From Alistipes timonensis JC136 (GTDB lineage Bacteria > Bacteroidota > Bacteroidia > Bacteroidales > Rikenellaceae), in NCBI RefSeq assembly GCF_900107675.1, contig NZ_FNRI01000001.1, positions 558,001-622,000 of the forward strand: a DNA stretch of 64,000 nucleotides, read 5' to 3'. Numbering within the stretch: position 1 is the first letter of the stretch; the number at the start of each line of letters is the position of its first letter. Position numbers and translations under genes: made by a program. The notes under the pieces were generated by a model. That model had not been told where the DNA came from, ran no database searches, and saw only the letters and a list, made by a program, of their open reading frames with translations. Positions 34,223 through 44,100 of the stretch are shown here, piece after piece.

Positions 34223-34888
34223 GTCCGGGGCATATTCCTGCAAAACGTAGGTCGTGAAGATCGGGAAGAACATCATGCCCAGCGACGGCAGCAGCACGCA
34301 GAAGACCTTGCCAATGGCCGTGACGGGGAAGATCTCGGCACCGACGGTCGTGACGTTCATCCACGCCCACCAGAGCGCATTGCCGAAGCCGTGGAGCTTG
34401 GGGTTGACAAGCACCTCGTAGTCATAGAAGACGAGGCCCGAGATATAGGTAAAGACCACCACGGTGAAAATATAGGCGACGAACACCCGCCGTATCTTGT
34501 TGCCGCGGACCAGCCACCGCACGATGATAACCATGGCCAGGAAAGCCCGCAGCAGCGGAACGAGTCCCACAAGGATGGCCCAGTCGTGGGTCATGTGCAC
34601 ACCGCTCCACGCGAGGATGTTCAGGTAGGGAACCGACAGGAGCAGAAACAGCAAATTGCGTCGAAAAAAGCGGGCACGGTGTTCGGCAGCGGTCCAGCGA
34701 ACGAAGAAATCGCACAGGAAGACAAGGCAGACAATGAACTGAATGGTCAGGTAAGTGCCCGACATATGGACATGGTCGCCGGCGATGATCTCCCACGAAA
34801 TGGCAGCGAGGAGCACCAGGCCTGCGGCGACTTTGACGGCGCCGAGCGTATTGGCAAGGTCAGCGCGGGCGGTATCGGTAAGGAACAT
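34205..34888 (-). CDS. Ion-channel-like membrane protein with TVGAE filter
   Basis: A 227-residue protein from the ATG at 34888 (a GTG at 34981 would add 31 residues). Four hydrophobic helices resemble a voltage-sensor-like S1-S4 (LLRAFLAMVIIVRWLVRGNKIRR has the spaced Arg of S4), then TFTVVV-type S5, a pore helix ALWWAWMNV, filter TTVGAEIFPVT and S6. The K+ filter TVGYG is TVGAE here (residues 181-185), so the last two filter positions are non-canonical and selectivity is uncertain. The overall architecture is that of the K+ channel family. It faces the tRNA gene divergently. Confidence 0.75.
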   Translation of the reverse strand: MFLTDTARADLANTLGAVKVAAGLVLLAAISWEIIAGDHVHMSGTYLTIQFIVCLVFLCDFFVRWTAAEHRARFFRRNLLFLLLSVPYLNILAWSGVHMTHDWAILVGLVPLLRAFLAMVIIVRWLVRGNKIRRVFVAYIFTVVVFTYISGLVFYDYEVLVNPKLHGFGNALWWAWMNVTTVGAEIFPVTAIGKVFCVLLPSLGMMFFPIFTTYVLQEYAPDKKSDQ

Positions 34889-34997
34889 ACGTTTGTAATT
34901 TTCACGCAGTAGGTTCAAAATCAATGCCACAGCCCCTCTCGATGAATTTTTCCAGCGATTTTTTGCCCAAAGATTTTGCACGATTAAAAATTTCTAT

Positions 34998-35006
34998 TAC
35001 CTTTGC
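34998..35006 (+). promoter_or_regulatory. Promoter -7 box of the tRNA gene
   Basis: TACCTTTGC, a perfect TAnnTTTG match, lies 17 bases before the first tRNA base. Confidence 0.7.
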
Positions 35007-35022
35007 ACTCGCTTTCAGCAAT

Positions 35023-35096
35023 GGCGGGTTAGCTCAGCTGGTTAGAGCGCATGATTCATAATCATGAGGTCCCGAGTTCAAGTCTCGGACCCGCTA
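35023..35096 (+). tRNA. tRNA-Met (anticodon CAT)
   Basis: A complete 74-base cloverleaf: acceptor GGCGGGT with ACCCGCT (G-U at the first pair), D-arm GCTC...GAGC, anticodon arm CATGA-TTCATAA-TCATG with anticodon CAT, T-arm CCGAG-TTCAAGT-CTCGG and discriminator A; CCA is not encoded. The CAT anticodon could also be tRNA-Ile2 if modified by TilS, but the sequence looks more like elongator Met. It has its own promoter and terminator. Confidence 0.95.
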
Positions 35097-35102
35097 CGAA
35101 AG

Positions 35103-35133
35103 GGGTCGATATCGAAAGATATCGGCCCTTTTT
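35103..35133 (+). terminator. Terminator of the tRNA gene
   Basis: GGGTCGATATC (35103-35113) pairs with GATATCGGCCC (35118-35128) with one G-U, closing a GAAA tetraloop, followed by five T's. Confidence 0.85.
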
Positions 35134-35155
35134 GCATTCATGACATAAAACATCG

Positions 35156-35164
35156 TATATTTGA
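35156..35164 (+). promoter_or_regulatory. Promoter -7 box of the deformylase gene
   Basis: TATATTTGA matches TAnnTTTG, 29 bases before the ATG at 35194. Confidence 0.6.
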
Positions 35165-35193
35165 CACTTGTATAACCCGATACAGCCACGACA

Positions 35194-35802
35194 ATGAAAA
35201 CAATCGGAAAAGTCTGCTTGGGTGCAGCCGCAGGGCTCGCACTGGCGGGATGCTCGCAGGGATTCAGCGCTGCCGAACGGGAAACGATCCGCTCCGGCGG
35301 GGAGGGTATCATGCGCGTCCTGACGGTTGACGACCGCAGCGACTCGCTGACGCTGCGCCGCAAATCGGCCCCGATGGTCGAGGGCATGGAGCGTGCGGAC
35401 GACTACGAAACGCTCCGCCGCCGGATGCTCGCCACGGTACAGGACCCGGAGAACACCGGTGTAGGAATAGCCGCCCCGCAGGTGGGAATCCTGCGGCGGA
35501 TGATCGCCGTACAGCGGTTCGACAAGCCGGGAGAACCTTTCGAAATCTACCTGAACCCGAAGATCGTCGAATACTCCGCGGAAACAGCCCCGGGACGCGA
35601 GGGATGCCTCTCGATCCCCGACCGTTCCGGCGAGGTGAAGCGCGCGCAGCGGATCACGCTGCGCTACCGCGACGAACAGTTCGCCGAGCGGCTGGAACGC
35701 ATCAGCGGCTTCACGGCCGTCATTTTCCAGCACGAGATCGACCACCTCGACGGCATTCTCTACACCGACCGGATGGAGAGAGAACTCCGTCAGGAGGAAT
35801 AG
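35194..35802 (+). CDS. Peptide deformylase with lipoprotein signal peptide
   Basis: A 202-residue protein with all three deformylase motifs: GVGIAAPQVG (motif 1), EGCLSIP (motif 2, metal Cys) and QHEIDHLDG (motif 3, HExDH metal His and Glu). Unlike cytoplasmic deformylases, it begins MKTIGKVCLGAAAGLALAGC, a lipoprotein signal peptide with lipobox LAGC (Cys20). Cytoplasmic Def removes formyl from new proteins. This form would be exported and lipidated, so it may act in the periplasm or on external formyl-peptides (inference). Between the signal and the enzyme core lies about 20 residues of linker. It has its own promoter; the 3' end converges with the poxB-like gene 8 bases away. Confidence 0.85.
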   Translation: MKTIGKVCLGAAAGLALAGCSQGFSAAERETIRSGGEGIMRVLTVDDRSDSLTLRRKSAPMVEGMERADDYETLRRRMLATVQDPENTGVGIAAPQVGILRRMIAVQRFDKPGEPFEIYLNPKIVEYSAETAPGREGCLSIPDRSGEVKRAQRITLRYRDEQFAERLERISGFTAVIFQHEIDHLDGILYTDRMERELRQEE

Positions 35803-35809
35803 CGCCGGC

Positions 35810-37546
35810 TCAGATCAGTTCGCGGAGGTGTTTGAGGTTGCTCTTGGCCGTGGCGACAACCTCGTCGGTACGGCCCGAGAGGATCAGTTTGGTCATGGCC
35901 AGCGCAAAGCCCTTCATCTGCCCGAATTCCACCTTCGGAGGCATTACCAGCGCATTGGGATCGGTCTGGACACTCACGAGGACCGGCCCCGGGGTGTCGA
36001 AAGCCTTCAACAGCGTAGCTTCCGCCTGCGCAGGATCGTCGACCGAAAATCCCGTGATGCCCATGGCCCGGGCGATGGCTTCGAAGTCGGGATTGCACAT
36101 ATCGGTTTGACAATCGGGAAGCCCCGCAACCTCCATTTCGAGCTTCACCATACCCAGCGAACGGTTGTTGAAGACCACGATCTTCACCGGCAGCCGATAT
36201 TCCACGATCGTCGCCAGATCGCCCAACAGCATCGAAAGACCGCCGTCGCCGCACAGCGCCACGACCTCCTGTCCGGGACGTGCCAGAGCCGCGCCGATAG
36301 CCATCGGAAGGGCATTGGCCATCGAGCCGTGGTTGAACGACCCGAGCATCCGGCGACGTCCCGTGGCGTGGAGATAACGGGCGCCCCAGACACAGCACAT
36401 GCCCGTATCGACCGTAAAGATCGCGTCGTCGGAAGCCAGCCGGTCGATCAGCGTCGCCACATATTCGGGCGCGAGGTTGCCCACACTTCCCGGCTTCGAA
36501 GCTACGGCGACCATGTCGTCGCACAGTTCCCGGTATATTTTAAGCTGACGGTCGAGGAACGACCGGTCGGTGTGCTCCTTCAACATCGGGAGCAATGCCT
36601 GCAGGGTGTCTTTCACATCTCCGGCCAGCCCCAGCTCGACGCGGGCCCGGCGACCGATACGCTCGGGACGGATGTCCACCTGCGCAATGCGGCACTCCTG
36701 CGGCAGGAACGACTCATAGGGAAAATCGGTGCCCAGCAGGATCAGCAGGTCCGATTCGTGCATGCTGCCATAAGCCGACGGAAGCCCCAGCAAGCCCGTC
36801 ATGCCGATTTCAAAGGGATTGTCGTACTGCACCTCCATCTTGGATTTGAAACTGTAAGCCACGGGGGCTTTCAGCAGGCTTGCCAACTGCACTACCTCGT
36901 CGTGGGCCTCGCGGGCGCCGATGCCGCAGAAGAGCGTGATACGCTCGGCCGAGGCGATCATCCCGGCCAACTGGCGGAGCTCGCCGTCCTGCGGGCGGAA
37001 AATGCTGTGCGACGGCAACGGACCCGGAGCCCCGGGACTCTCGGCACAGGGACACGCGGCCACGTCGCCCGGAAGCCCTATCACGGCGACCTCGCGTTTG
37101 TGAAGGGCGTGCTGCAGGGCGGCAGGCAGCATCCGTGCGAACTGTACGGGCGTAACGGCCATCTGATTATAACCGCTGCAATCGTCGAAAAGGCGGATCG
37201 GACTGGTCTCCTGGAAATAGCCCGTGCCGAATTGGTCCGAAGGGCAGGTCGAGGCGATGGCCAGCACGGAGCAATTGCTCCGGTGGGCGTCGTAAAGTCC
37301 GTTTATCAGGTGTACGTGTCCCGGGCCGCTGCTGCCCGCGCAGCAGGCGAGTCCGTTGAGTTCGGCTTCGGCGGCGGCCGCAAAGGCCCCGCTCTCTTCG
37401 TGTCGCATGTGTATCCACCGGACGGTTCCGGCACGGCGCACGGCATCGTTGACTTCGTTCAGGCTGTCGCCCGTAACCGCATAAATGTGGCGGATACCCG
37501 CGCTGCAGATCGTTTCGACCAGCTGGTCGGCTACTTTCTTTCCCAT
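35810..37546 (-). CDS. poxB: Thiamine-diphosphate pyruvate:quinone oxidoreductase (PoxB-like)
   Basis: A 578-residue TPP enzyme of the pyruvate dehydrogenase (quinone)/pyruvate oxidase group. The N-terminal Pyr domain has HIYAVTGDSLN and MRHEESGAFAAAAEA (with the conserved Glu), the central FAD/Rossmann domain has ESDLLILLGTDFPY, and the C-terminal PP domain has the motif GDGGLSMLLGDLATI...NNRSLG (GDG-N, TPP-Mg2+). It oxidises pyruvate to acetate and CO2, passing electrons through FAD to quinone at the membrane. I took ATG at 37546; an in-frame ATG at 37576 would add ten residues. A TAACTTTGG box is upstream at 37601-37609. Confidence 0.88.
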   Translation of the reverse strand: MGKKVADQLVETICSAGIRHIYAVTGDSLNEVNDAVRRAGTVRWIHMRHEESGAFAAAAEAELNGLACCAGSSGPGHVHLINGLYDAHRSNCSVLAIASTCPSDQFGTGYFQETSPIRLFDDCSGYNQMAVTPVQFARMLPAALQHALHKREVAVIGLPGDVAACPCAESPGAPGPLPSHSIFRPQDGELRQLAGMIASAERITLFCGIGAREAHDEVVQLASLLKAPVAYSFKSKMEVQYDNPFEIGMTGLLGLPSAYGSMHESDLLILLGTDFPYESFLPQECRIAQVDIRPERIGRRARVELGLAGDVKDTLQALLPMLKEHTDRSFLDRQLKIYRELCDDMVAVASKPGSVGNLAPEYVATLIDRLASDDAIFTVDTGMCCVWGARYLHATGRRRMLGSFNHGSMANALPMAIGAALARPGQEVVALCGDGGLSMLLGDLATIVEYRLPVKIVVFNNRSLGMVKLEMEVAGLPDCQTDMCNPDFEAIARAMGITGFSVDDPAQAEATLLKAFDTPGPVLVSVQTDPNALVMPPKVEFGQMKGFALAMTKLILSGRTDEVVATAKSNLKHLRELI

Positions 37547-37600
37547 AATATTTGGATTTTCAAATGTTTGCATCACCCCCGGAAGCGTCCAAGATCAATA

Positions 37601-37609
37601 CCAAAGTTA
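37601..37609 (-). promoter_or_regulatory. Promoter -7 box of the poxB-like gene
   Basis: The minus strand reads TAACTTTGG, a TAnnTTTG match, 55 bases before the ATG at 37546. Confidence 0.5.
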
Positions 37610-37681
37610 CCGAAAAAAAGTTCCGCCCGCAACGCGTTCGGGCGCTGCGGACGGAAAAGTACGCGGAAAGAATGTTACTGA

Positions 37682-39538
37682 CTATTCGATCTCTATCAGG
37701 ACGGCGTCGGTGGCGACCGTCTCGCCCGGAGCGACGAGAATCTGTTTTACCTTACCGGCAAAATCGGTCGCAATGGCATTCTCCATCTTCATCGCCTCGA
37801 GGATCAGGACCTCCTGTCCGGCTTTCACCTCATCCCCTATCTGAACCTTGATCTCAATCACACGGCCCGGCAGCGGAGCCGTCACGGTGTTACCCGTGAT
37901 CGAGACCTTCGCCTCTTCGGTGTGCTTCTCCTCGGCTTTGACGACGGGTTCGGCGGGTTTCGAAGCCTCATAGGCCTTCACTTTCATGTCGGTGAGGAAC
38001 GTCTTGGCCACGAGCGGGAACAATTCGAGCAGCAGCACCTCCTTCTCGTTGGCCGCGAGCTTCACGCCGCCGGCCTCGGGCAGTTCGGGATTGGGCTGCA
38101 TCTGGTATTTCGAGGTGTCGTAGGGAGTCTCCTCGCGGACACCGCAAATCTTAAAACGGAATTCGGGATCGATCTTCACCGGCGTCTTGCCATACTCGCC
38201 CTTGACCAGTCCCACGAACTGCGACGACTTGTTGGTGTACATCGGACGTCCGGCCTTCTCGTCGAGGGCGCAGTTGACGGCCTGGGCACCCACGATCTGC
38301 GAGGTCGGGGTCACCAGCGGCGGCAGGCCCGCGGCCAGGCGCACCGTCGGAATCAGCTCCATGGCGCGGGGCAGAATCTCCTCGGCCTTGAGCTGTTTGA
38401 GCTGGGCGACCATGTTCGAATACATGCCTCCGGGGATTTCAGCCTTCTGGACCAGCTCGTTGGGAGCCGGGAAGCCGAAATAGGCTTCGATCCTGCGGCA
38501 GGCGTCGAGCGTGGCATCCTCGTCGTCACGCTGGGCGGCGGCAATGGCCTTGTCGAACAGCGCGTCGATCTCGTCGGGCAGCGTGTCGGTCAGCGGATTG
38601 AATGCTTTGGGTTCGGGTTTCTCGACACCGAACACCGACTGATTGAGCTCCTTGCGGATATCGCGCAGCTGGGTGTTGATCTTGGCGACGGCCTCCATGT
38701 TGACACCCGTCTCGATGCCCAGTTTCTTGCAGAAAACGTGGATCAGCTCGATGGCCGGAGCACCGGTGCCTTCAGCGAAATACCAGCAGTTTGTATCCAC
38801 GACATCGACCCCGGCGATAATGGCCGAGAGCACCGAGGCCAGTCCGTAACCCGGCGTGCAGTGGGTGTGGAAATCGACGGGAATCGAAAGGTTCTTTTTA
38901 AACAGCCGCACGAGCGTGGCGACACGGCGCGGCGGGATGAGTCCCGACATATCTTTAATGGTAATCATGTCGGCGCCCAGCGCGGCCATCTGCTTGGCCT
39001 TGTCGAGGAAATAAGCGTCGGTGAAGACCGGCTTGGGATTCGACTTGCCCGTCAATTTGGCCCAAAAGCCCAACTCGGGATATTTCGGATCGACGGTGTA
39101 GCAGACCGCGCAATCGGCGATGCCGCCGTACTGTTTGACGTATTTCACGGTCGACTTCACGTTGTCCACATCGTTCAGAGCGTCGAAGATACGCATGATT
39201 CCCAAACCGCTCTGGATCGAATTGCGGCAGAAGCCGTCGATGATTTCGTCCGTATAGGGCGAGTAGCCGAACAGGTTGCGGCCCCGCGAAAGCGCCGTAA
39301 GTTTCGAGACATTGCCCACCGCCTTGTAGATCGTTTCGAGACGCGTCCAGGGGTTCTCGTTGAGGTAACGCATCACCGAGTCGGGCACAGCGCCTCCCCA
39401 GACCTCCATCGCATAGAAGTTGGCATCTTTGTAGAACGGCAGGCAGCGGTCGATCTGCTCCTGGTTCATACGCGTTGCAAAGGACGACTGCTGGCCGTCG
39501 CGCAACGTAAGGTCTCTGATTTTGAGATTTCTCGCCAT
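37682..39538 (-). CDS. oadA: Biotin-dependent oxaloacetate decarboxylase/carboxyltransferase alpha subunit
   Basis: A 618-residue protein. The N-terminal carboxyltransferase barrel begins RDLTLRDGQQSSFATR and contains MEVWGGAVPDSVMRYL, GLGIMRIFDALND, TIKDMSGL with the metal-bound Lys type, and DFHTHCTPGYG (two His metal ligands). The C-terminal biotinyl domain contains ILEAMKMENA with the biotinylated Lys, after a charged linker (about residues 520-545). It corresponds to the alpha subunit of Na+-pumping oxaloacetate decarboxylase or the PycB-type half of pyruvate carboxylase. No membrane beta/gamma subunit is in this window, so which reaction it serves is open. It is preceded by a good promoter box (39593-39601). 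Confidence 0.88.
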   Translation of the reverse strand: MARNLKIRDLTLRDGQQSSFATRMNQEQIDRCLPFYKDANFYAMEVWGGAVPDSVMRYLNENPWTRLETIYKAVGNVSKLTALSRGRNLFGYSPYTDEIIDGFCRNSIQSGLGIMRIFDALNDVDNVKSTVKYVKQYGGIADCAVCYTVDPKYPELGFWAKLTGKSNPKPVFTDAYFLDKAKQMAALGADMITIKDMSGLIPPRRVATLVRLFKKNLSIPVDFHTHCTPGYGLASVLSAIIAGVDVVDTNCWYFAEGTGAPAIELIHVFCKKLGIETGVNMEAVAKINTQLRDIRKELNQSVFGVEKPEPKAFNPLTDTLPDEIDALFDKAIAAAQRDDEDATLDACRRIEAYFGFPAPNELVQKAEIPGGMYSNMVAQLKQLKAEEILPRAMELIPTVRLAAGLPPLVTPTSQIVGAQAVNCALDEKAGRPMYTNKSSQFVGLVKGEYGKTPVKIDPEFRFKICGVREETPYDTSKYQMQPNPELPEAGGVKLAANEKEVLLLELFPLVAKTFLTDMKVKAYEASKPAEPVVKAEEKHTEEAKVSITGNTVTAPLPGRVIEIKVQIGDEVKAGQEVLILEAMKMENAIATDFAGKVKQILVAPGETVATDAVLIEIE

Positions 39539-39592
39539 TTTTGTACTATTGATTTAAGGGTTCTTTGGCACAAATCTATTGTTATTTCAATA

Positions 39593-39601
39593 ACAAAGGT
39601 A
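39593..39601 (-). promoter_or_regulatory. Promoter -7 box of the carboxyltransferase gene
   Basis: The minus strand reads TACCTTTGT, a perfect TAnnTTTG match, 55 bases before the ATG at 39538. Confidence 0.6.
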
Positions 39602-39697
39602 ATAAACCCTTATGAATATACAACTATTTTCCGGGAAATTTTCAGCGAAATCGACACGTTTGCTTACTTATTGTGACGAAAAGTCCGGAAAACCGCC

Positions 39698-40750
39698 TCA
39701 GTGTTCCGAACCGTCGTCCGGAACGAACAGTTCGCGGTCGGGTTTGCCGTCGAGATACCTGCGTTTGAAAAGGTTGACGCAGAAGACGAACATCGCCAGC
39801 ATCAGCGGCCCGAAGATGACGCCCATGAACCCGAAAAGCGACAAGCCGATAAAAACCCCGAAGATGGTGATGAGCGGATGCGTGTCGGCCATCTTCTTCT
39901 GCATGACCATACGCACGAGGTTGTCTACCTGCGTAATCACCAGCCCGCCGTACATCGCCAACCCGATCCCCTGCCCCCAGTCACCGTCGAGCCCCATATA
40001 AACGGCGAGCGGCAGCCACACGAGAGCAGTGCCTACGATCGGAAGGATTGTCGAAAAACAGGTCAGCACACCCCAGAACAACGGTGCGGAGACCCCGAAA
40101 ACCAGGTAGCCGACATAGGCTACGATGCCCTGAGAGACGGCCAGCAACGGAATGACGATGGCGTTCGAACGGACGATCATGTGGATTTCGCGCATCACGT
40201 TGCGCGCCATGCGGCGGTTGAAAGGCAGGAGCTCCCGGCAGTAGGTCTCCATGCGCAGGCCGCCGATGAGCATGAAATAGAGCACGAACAACAGCACGAC
40301 GATATTGACGCCGAAGTCGAAAAGGCCGCCGACGATCCACTGCCCCATCCGGGGAATGAAGGCCATAAGCGACTGGACGTTGCTCTTCTGGAGCATGTCG
40401 TAGCCCGTCTTTTCGCGGATCAGCCCGGCAACGTGTTTCACGGGCGTCAGAATCGAGTCGGGATCGAGCGCGGCGCCCTGGATTTTGTCGACGACCATCC
40501 AGACAATCAAACTGATCGGGATCAGGAAGAACAGCACGGCCTCGCCCAGCAGCAGCGAGGCGGCGAGGCTCCGTCTCCACCGCCGCCGCTCGCACAGGAA
40601 CCACATCTGCCGACGCAGCAGCACGTAGATCGTGACGGCTCCCAGCAGACCTCCCAGAAAGGGCGTCAGCTCGACGAAGATCGTCACGCCCAGCCCCACG
40701 ATCAGGACGAAAAGCGAGTAATGCCAATATTTCTCACGGGTCGAAAGCAT
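39698..40750 (-). CDS. AI-2E family transporter
   Basis: A 350-residue membrane protein (378 if the ATG at 40834 is used) with about eight hydrophobic segments, in the AI-2E/PerM family. Visible family features are PFLGGLLGAVTIYVLLRR near the N-terminus, LFWGVLTCFSTILPIVGTALVWLP and FMGVIFGPLMLAMF near the C-terminus. Despite the name, most members have roles in exchange or ion transport; no autoinducer role is implied. The family-typical start is near 40750; the longer start would begin close to a TATTTTTGA box at about 40855. Confidence 0.8.
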   Translation of the reverse strand: MLSTREKYWHYSLFVLIVGLGVTIFVELTPFLGGLLGAVTIYVLLRRQMWFLCERRRWRRSLAASLLLGEAVLFFLIPISLIVWMVVDKIQGAALDPDSILTPVKHVAGLIREKTGYDMLQKSNVQSLMAFIPRMGQWIVGGLFDFGVNIVVLLFVLYFMLIGGLRMETYCRELLPFNRRMARNVMREIHMIVRSNAIVIPLLAVSQGIVAYVGYLVFGVSAPLFWGVLTCFSTILPIVGTALVWLPLAVYMGLDGDWGQGIGLAMYGGLVITQVDNLVRMVMQKKMADTHPLITIFGVFIGLSLFGFMGVIFGPLMLAMFVFCVNLFKRRYLDGKPDRELFVPDDGSEH

Positions 40751-40864
40751 ACCCCGCCCCAGCGCAAGTAACGTGCCGCAGGCTTCCGAAGCCGATTCTG
40801 CAAATTGTTGAAATATTGCAAAATAAAAACGCATGTTCTGTTGCGGCTCAAAAATATTTGATTT

Positions 40865-40873
40865 ATATTTGCG
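40865..40873 (+). promoter_or_regulatory. Promoter without an obvious protein gene
   Basis: TATATTTGC matches TAnnTTTG, with TTG at 40841-40843 about 21 bases upstream. No credible plus-strand ORF follows until 41140, which has its own promoter, so this box may drive a small RNA. Confidence 0.5.
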
Positions 40874-40877
40874 TCGT

Positions 40878-41019
40878 GGAAATTATGGTTGGCATTGTCC
40901 ATATATCGGCTCATCGTAAATCCGGGTACCATCGGAACATGGTTCCCTTTTGGCGAAAGCGGAGGTATATGCAAGAATAGAAATACGAGGGATATTCCTG
41001 TGAAAGGGAATGTCCCTCA
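40878..41019 (+). ncRNA. Candidate small RNA between AI-2E and TonB-receptor genes
   Basis: This is most of the 40835-41139 stretch without protein genes. Downstream of the promoter at 40865-40873 lie two hairpins: GGGTACCAT (40924-40932) with ATGGTTCCC (40939-40947), followed by four T's, and GAGGGATATTCC (40988-40999) with GGAATGTCCCTC (41008-41019). The first could end a short transcript of about 70 bases; the second could end a longer one. No known RNA family is recognised, and the region could simply be an untranslated spacer. Confidence 0.35.
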
Positions 41020-41076
41020 TGCTTTTACAATATAGTTAAATTCCGGGTCCCGCAATGGAAACGAGCGAAACAGAAT

Positions 41077-41085
41077 TACCTTTGC
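41077..41085 (+). promoter_or_regulatory. Promoter -7 box of the Oar-like receptor gene
   Basis: TACCTTTGC, a perfect match, 55 bases before the ATG at 41140. Confidence 0.7.
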
Positions 41086-41139
41086 GATGAACAAAAAATG
41101 CATATTTTAACCCAATTTTTCAATTAAATTTCTAAGTGT

Positions 41140-44100
41140 ATGAAGAAACTTTTTCTACTCATGCTCACGATTTTCGCCTATTGCGCAGTGAATGCGCAGG
41201 TGACGACGTCGGGAATGAACGGTACGGTAGTCGACCAGAACGGACAGCCGCTCGTCGGCGCCACGGTCATTGCCGTCCACACCCCTTCGGGTACGCAGTA
41301 CGGTGCCGTGACCGACAAGAACGGTAACTACAACCTGCAAGGCCTGCGCACGGGCGGTCCGTATTCGGTGACCTTCTCGTTCGTAGGCTACCAGTCGGTC
41401 GAGTTCCCGGGACTGATGCTGTCGCTGGGCCAGACCCTCAAACGCGACGCGTTCTTAAAGGACAGCCAGGAGCTCGAGGCCGTGGTCATCAAAGCCGACG
41501 GCCGGAACAGCTCGATGAATGTCAACCGTGCGGGTGCCATCACCAGCATCTCCAACGAGCAGATCGAGCTGATGCCTACGGTGAACCGCAGCATGAACGA
41601 CATCATGAAACTCACGCCGCAGGCTTCGTCTACCACGTCGGGTCTGGCTATCGGCGGCGGTAACTACCGTCAGTCGTATGTGACGGTCGACGGTGCCGCG
41701 TTCAACAACATGTTCGGTATCGGCGGCAACCTTCCCGCAGGCGGCTCGCCCATCTCGCTCGACGCTCTGGAACAGGTTTCGGTATCGGTAACCCCCTTCG
41801 ACGTACGCCAGAGCGGCTTCACGGGCGGTGCCATCAACGCCGTCACCAAGTCGGGTACCAACGACCTGAAAGTATCGGCATACCTCTATTCCAAGAGCGA
41901 CCAGCTCCAGGGCGACAAGTACGACGGAGGCAAACTGTCGCTGAGCGAAATGCGTGACAACACGCTCGGATTCAGCATCGGCGCCCCGATCATCAAAAAC
42001 AAGCTCTTCGTCTTCGCCAACTTCGAGCGCGAATGGAACACCACCCCGGGCACGTCGCGTCTGGCGCGCACCAGCGACAGCCAGGATTTCGGCGGCAACA
42101 CACAGTACAACCGTCCGACAACCACAAAACTCGACGAGATGAGCAAGTTCCTGATCGACACCTACGGCTATAACCCCGGTGCTTATCAGGACTATTCGGT
42201 AAAGACGCCCGGCTACAAGCTTATGGCCCGTGTGGACTGGAACATCAACCGCAACCACGCGCTCAACGTACGCTTCAGCCGAACCCAAAACAAATATTCG
42301 GCGGCCCCGTCGTCGTCGATCTCACCGTTCGAAGCCGGAAAAGTATACGACAAGGATACCTATGGTCGTCTCTCGAACTACGCCATGTATTTCGAAAACT
42401 CGCGCTACTACCAGGAGCAGAACTTCACGTCGGTAGCCGCCGAACTGAACTCGCGTTTCCTCGACAGCCGTCTGACCAACACGCTGCGTTACACCTACTC
42501 GCATCAGTATGAGCCGCGCAGTTATGACGGCGGCATCTTCCCGACGGTGGACATTCTGGAACCCGCTCTCATCTCCGACAACAAGAGCGTCAGCGCCTTG
42601 TACGCTTCGTTCGGTCTCGATCCCTTCACCGAAGGTAACCTGCGTGAAGTATCGACGCATATCGTGACCGATGAGATCGGCTACACGATCGGTAAAAACC
42701 GACTGGTGGCAGGTCTGCAGTTCGAGCACAATTTCACAACCAATGGATACCAGCAGGGCGGCGCAGGTTATTATGTTTACGAAAGTTGGGACGATTTCAA
42801 AAACAACAAAAAACCGCTGGCGTTCCGTATTGCCCACGGCAACAACGACGGGCTGGAGCAAGCATATCCTTCGTTCACCCACATGCAGTACTCGATTTAC
42901 CTGCAGGATGAGATCAGTTTCAGTGACCGTTTCAAGGCAACCGTCGGTGTGCGTTTCGAAGTTCCGGTCTATCCGTCGATCGCAGACAACGAGAACAAGG
43001 AGTTCACGGAGAAGTTCGCCGACTACGGCGGCTACAAGACCTCTGACATGCCCAAGGCACGTCTGTCGGTAGCTCCCCGCGTGGGTTTCAACTGGGACAT
43101 GACCGGCGAGCGCAAGTATATCCTCCGCGGTGGTACGGGAATTTTCACCGGCCGCCTGCCGTTCGTATGGCTCGTATCGGTTGCCGGAAATAGTAACTGC
43201 ATCCAAAACGGTCTGACGCTTTACAAAAGCGATGTCGGTGAAAACGGGATGCCTTCGTTCCACACCAACGTCAGCGACATGCTGAAAGACGTATATGGCG
43301 GAGCCTATCAGAAGCAAGACCTGCCGGCCAACGCATCGCCGACCATCCTGGACAAAAAACTCAAGATGCCTTCGACTTGGAAGAGTTCGCTGGCGCTGGA
43401 CCTGAAACTGCCGGGCGATGTCAACCTCAATATCGAGGGTATCTACAACAAGGATATAAATTCCGTGACCGTGAAAAAACTCGGCATGGTCGAGAAAGAG
43501 GGCGGCATCCAGCTTCCGGGCGAACCTGAGGCACGTACGTATTGGGTAAGCCAAGGTATCAAGAACAGCGAGCCGAAGCCCAAAGATATCAACCCCTATT
43601 TGATCACCAACACAGACGATGTAGACGGTTACTATGCTTCGATCTCGGCACAGGTGTCGAAAACCTGGGGCTTCGGTCTTTCGGTGATGGCTGCCTACAC
43701 CTATTCGAGCGCCAAGAACGTGATCGACGGTATCGGCGACCAGGTAACCTCGGCATTCAGCACCAACACGTTCAACAAGAATGGTTCGAACGTGCCCGAA
43801 ACCGGTTTTGCATCCTACGTATCGCCCCATCGTATCCTCCTCAATGTAGGTTACCGCCTTGCCAACAAAAACGGCGCCTCGAATTTCGGTCTCTACTACG
43901 AGGCAAGTCAACTCGGTTACATCGGCAACTACTCCTACTCACGCTACTCTTACACGATGTATGTGCAGAGCGGCAACTACCAGAATGCCGTAACGAACGA
44001 TCGCGGCGCTGTGAATCTGCTCTACATCCCGACCCGCTCGGAACTCGACGGCATGCCGTTTACGTCAGACGAGAACAAAGAGGCGTTCTGGAACTTTATC

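Noticed and set aside
40702..40974. Minus-strand 90-codon open frame overlapping the AI-2E start
   Set aside because: Low-complexity content without homology features; it overlaps the start of the real gene in another frame.
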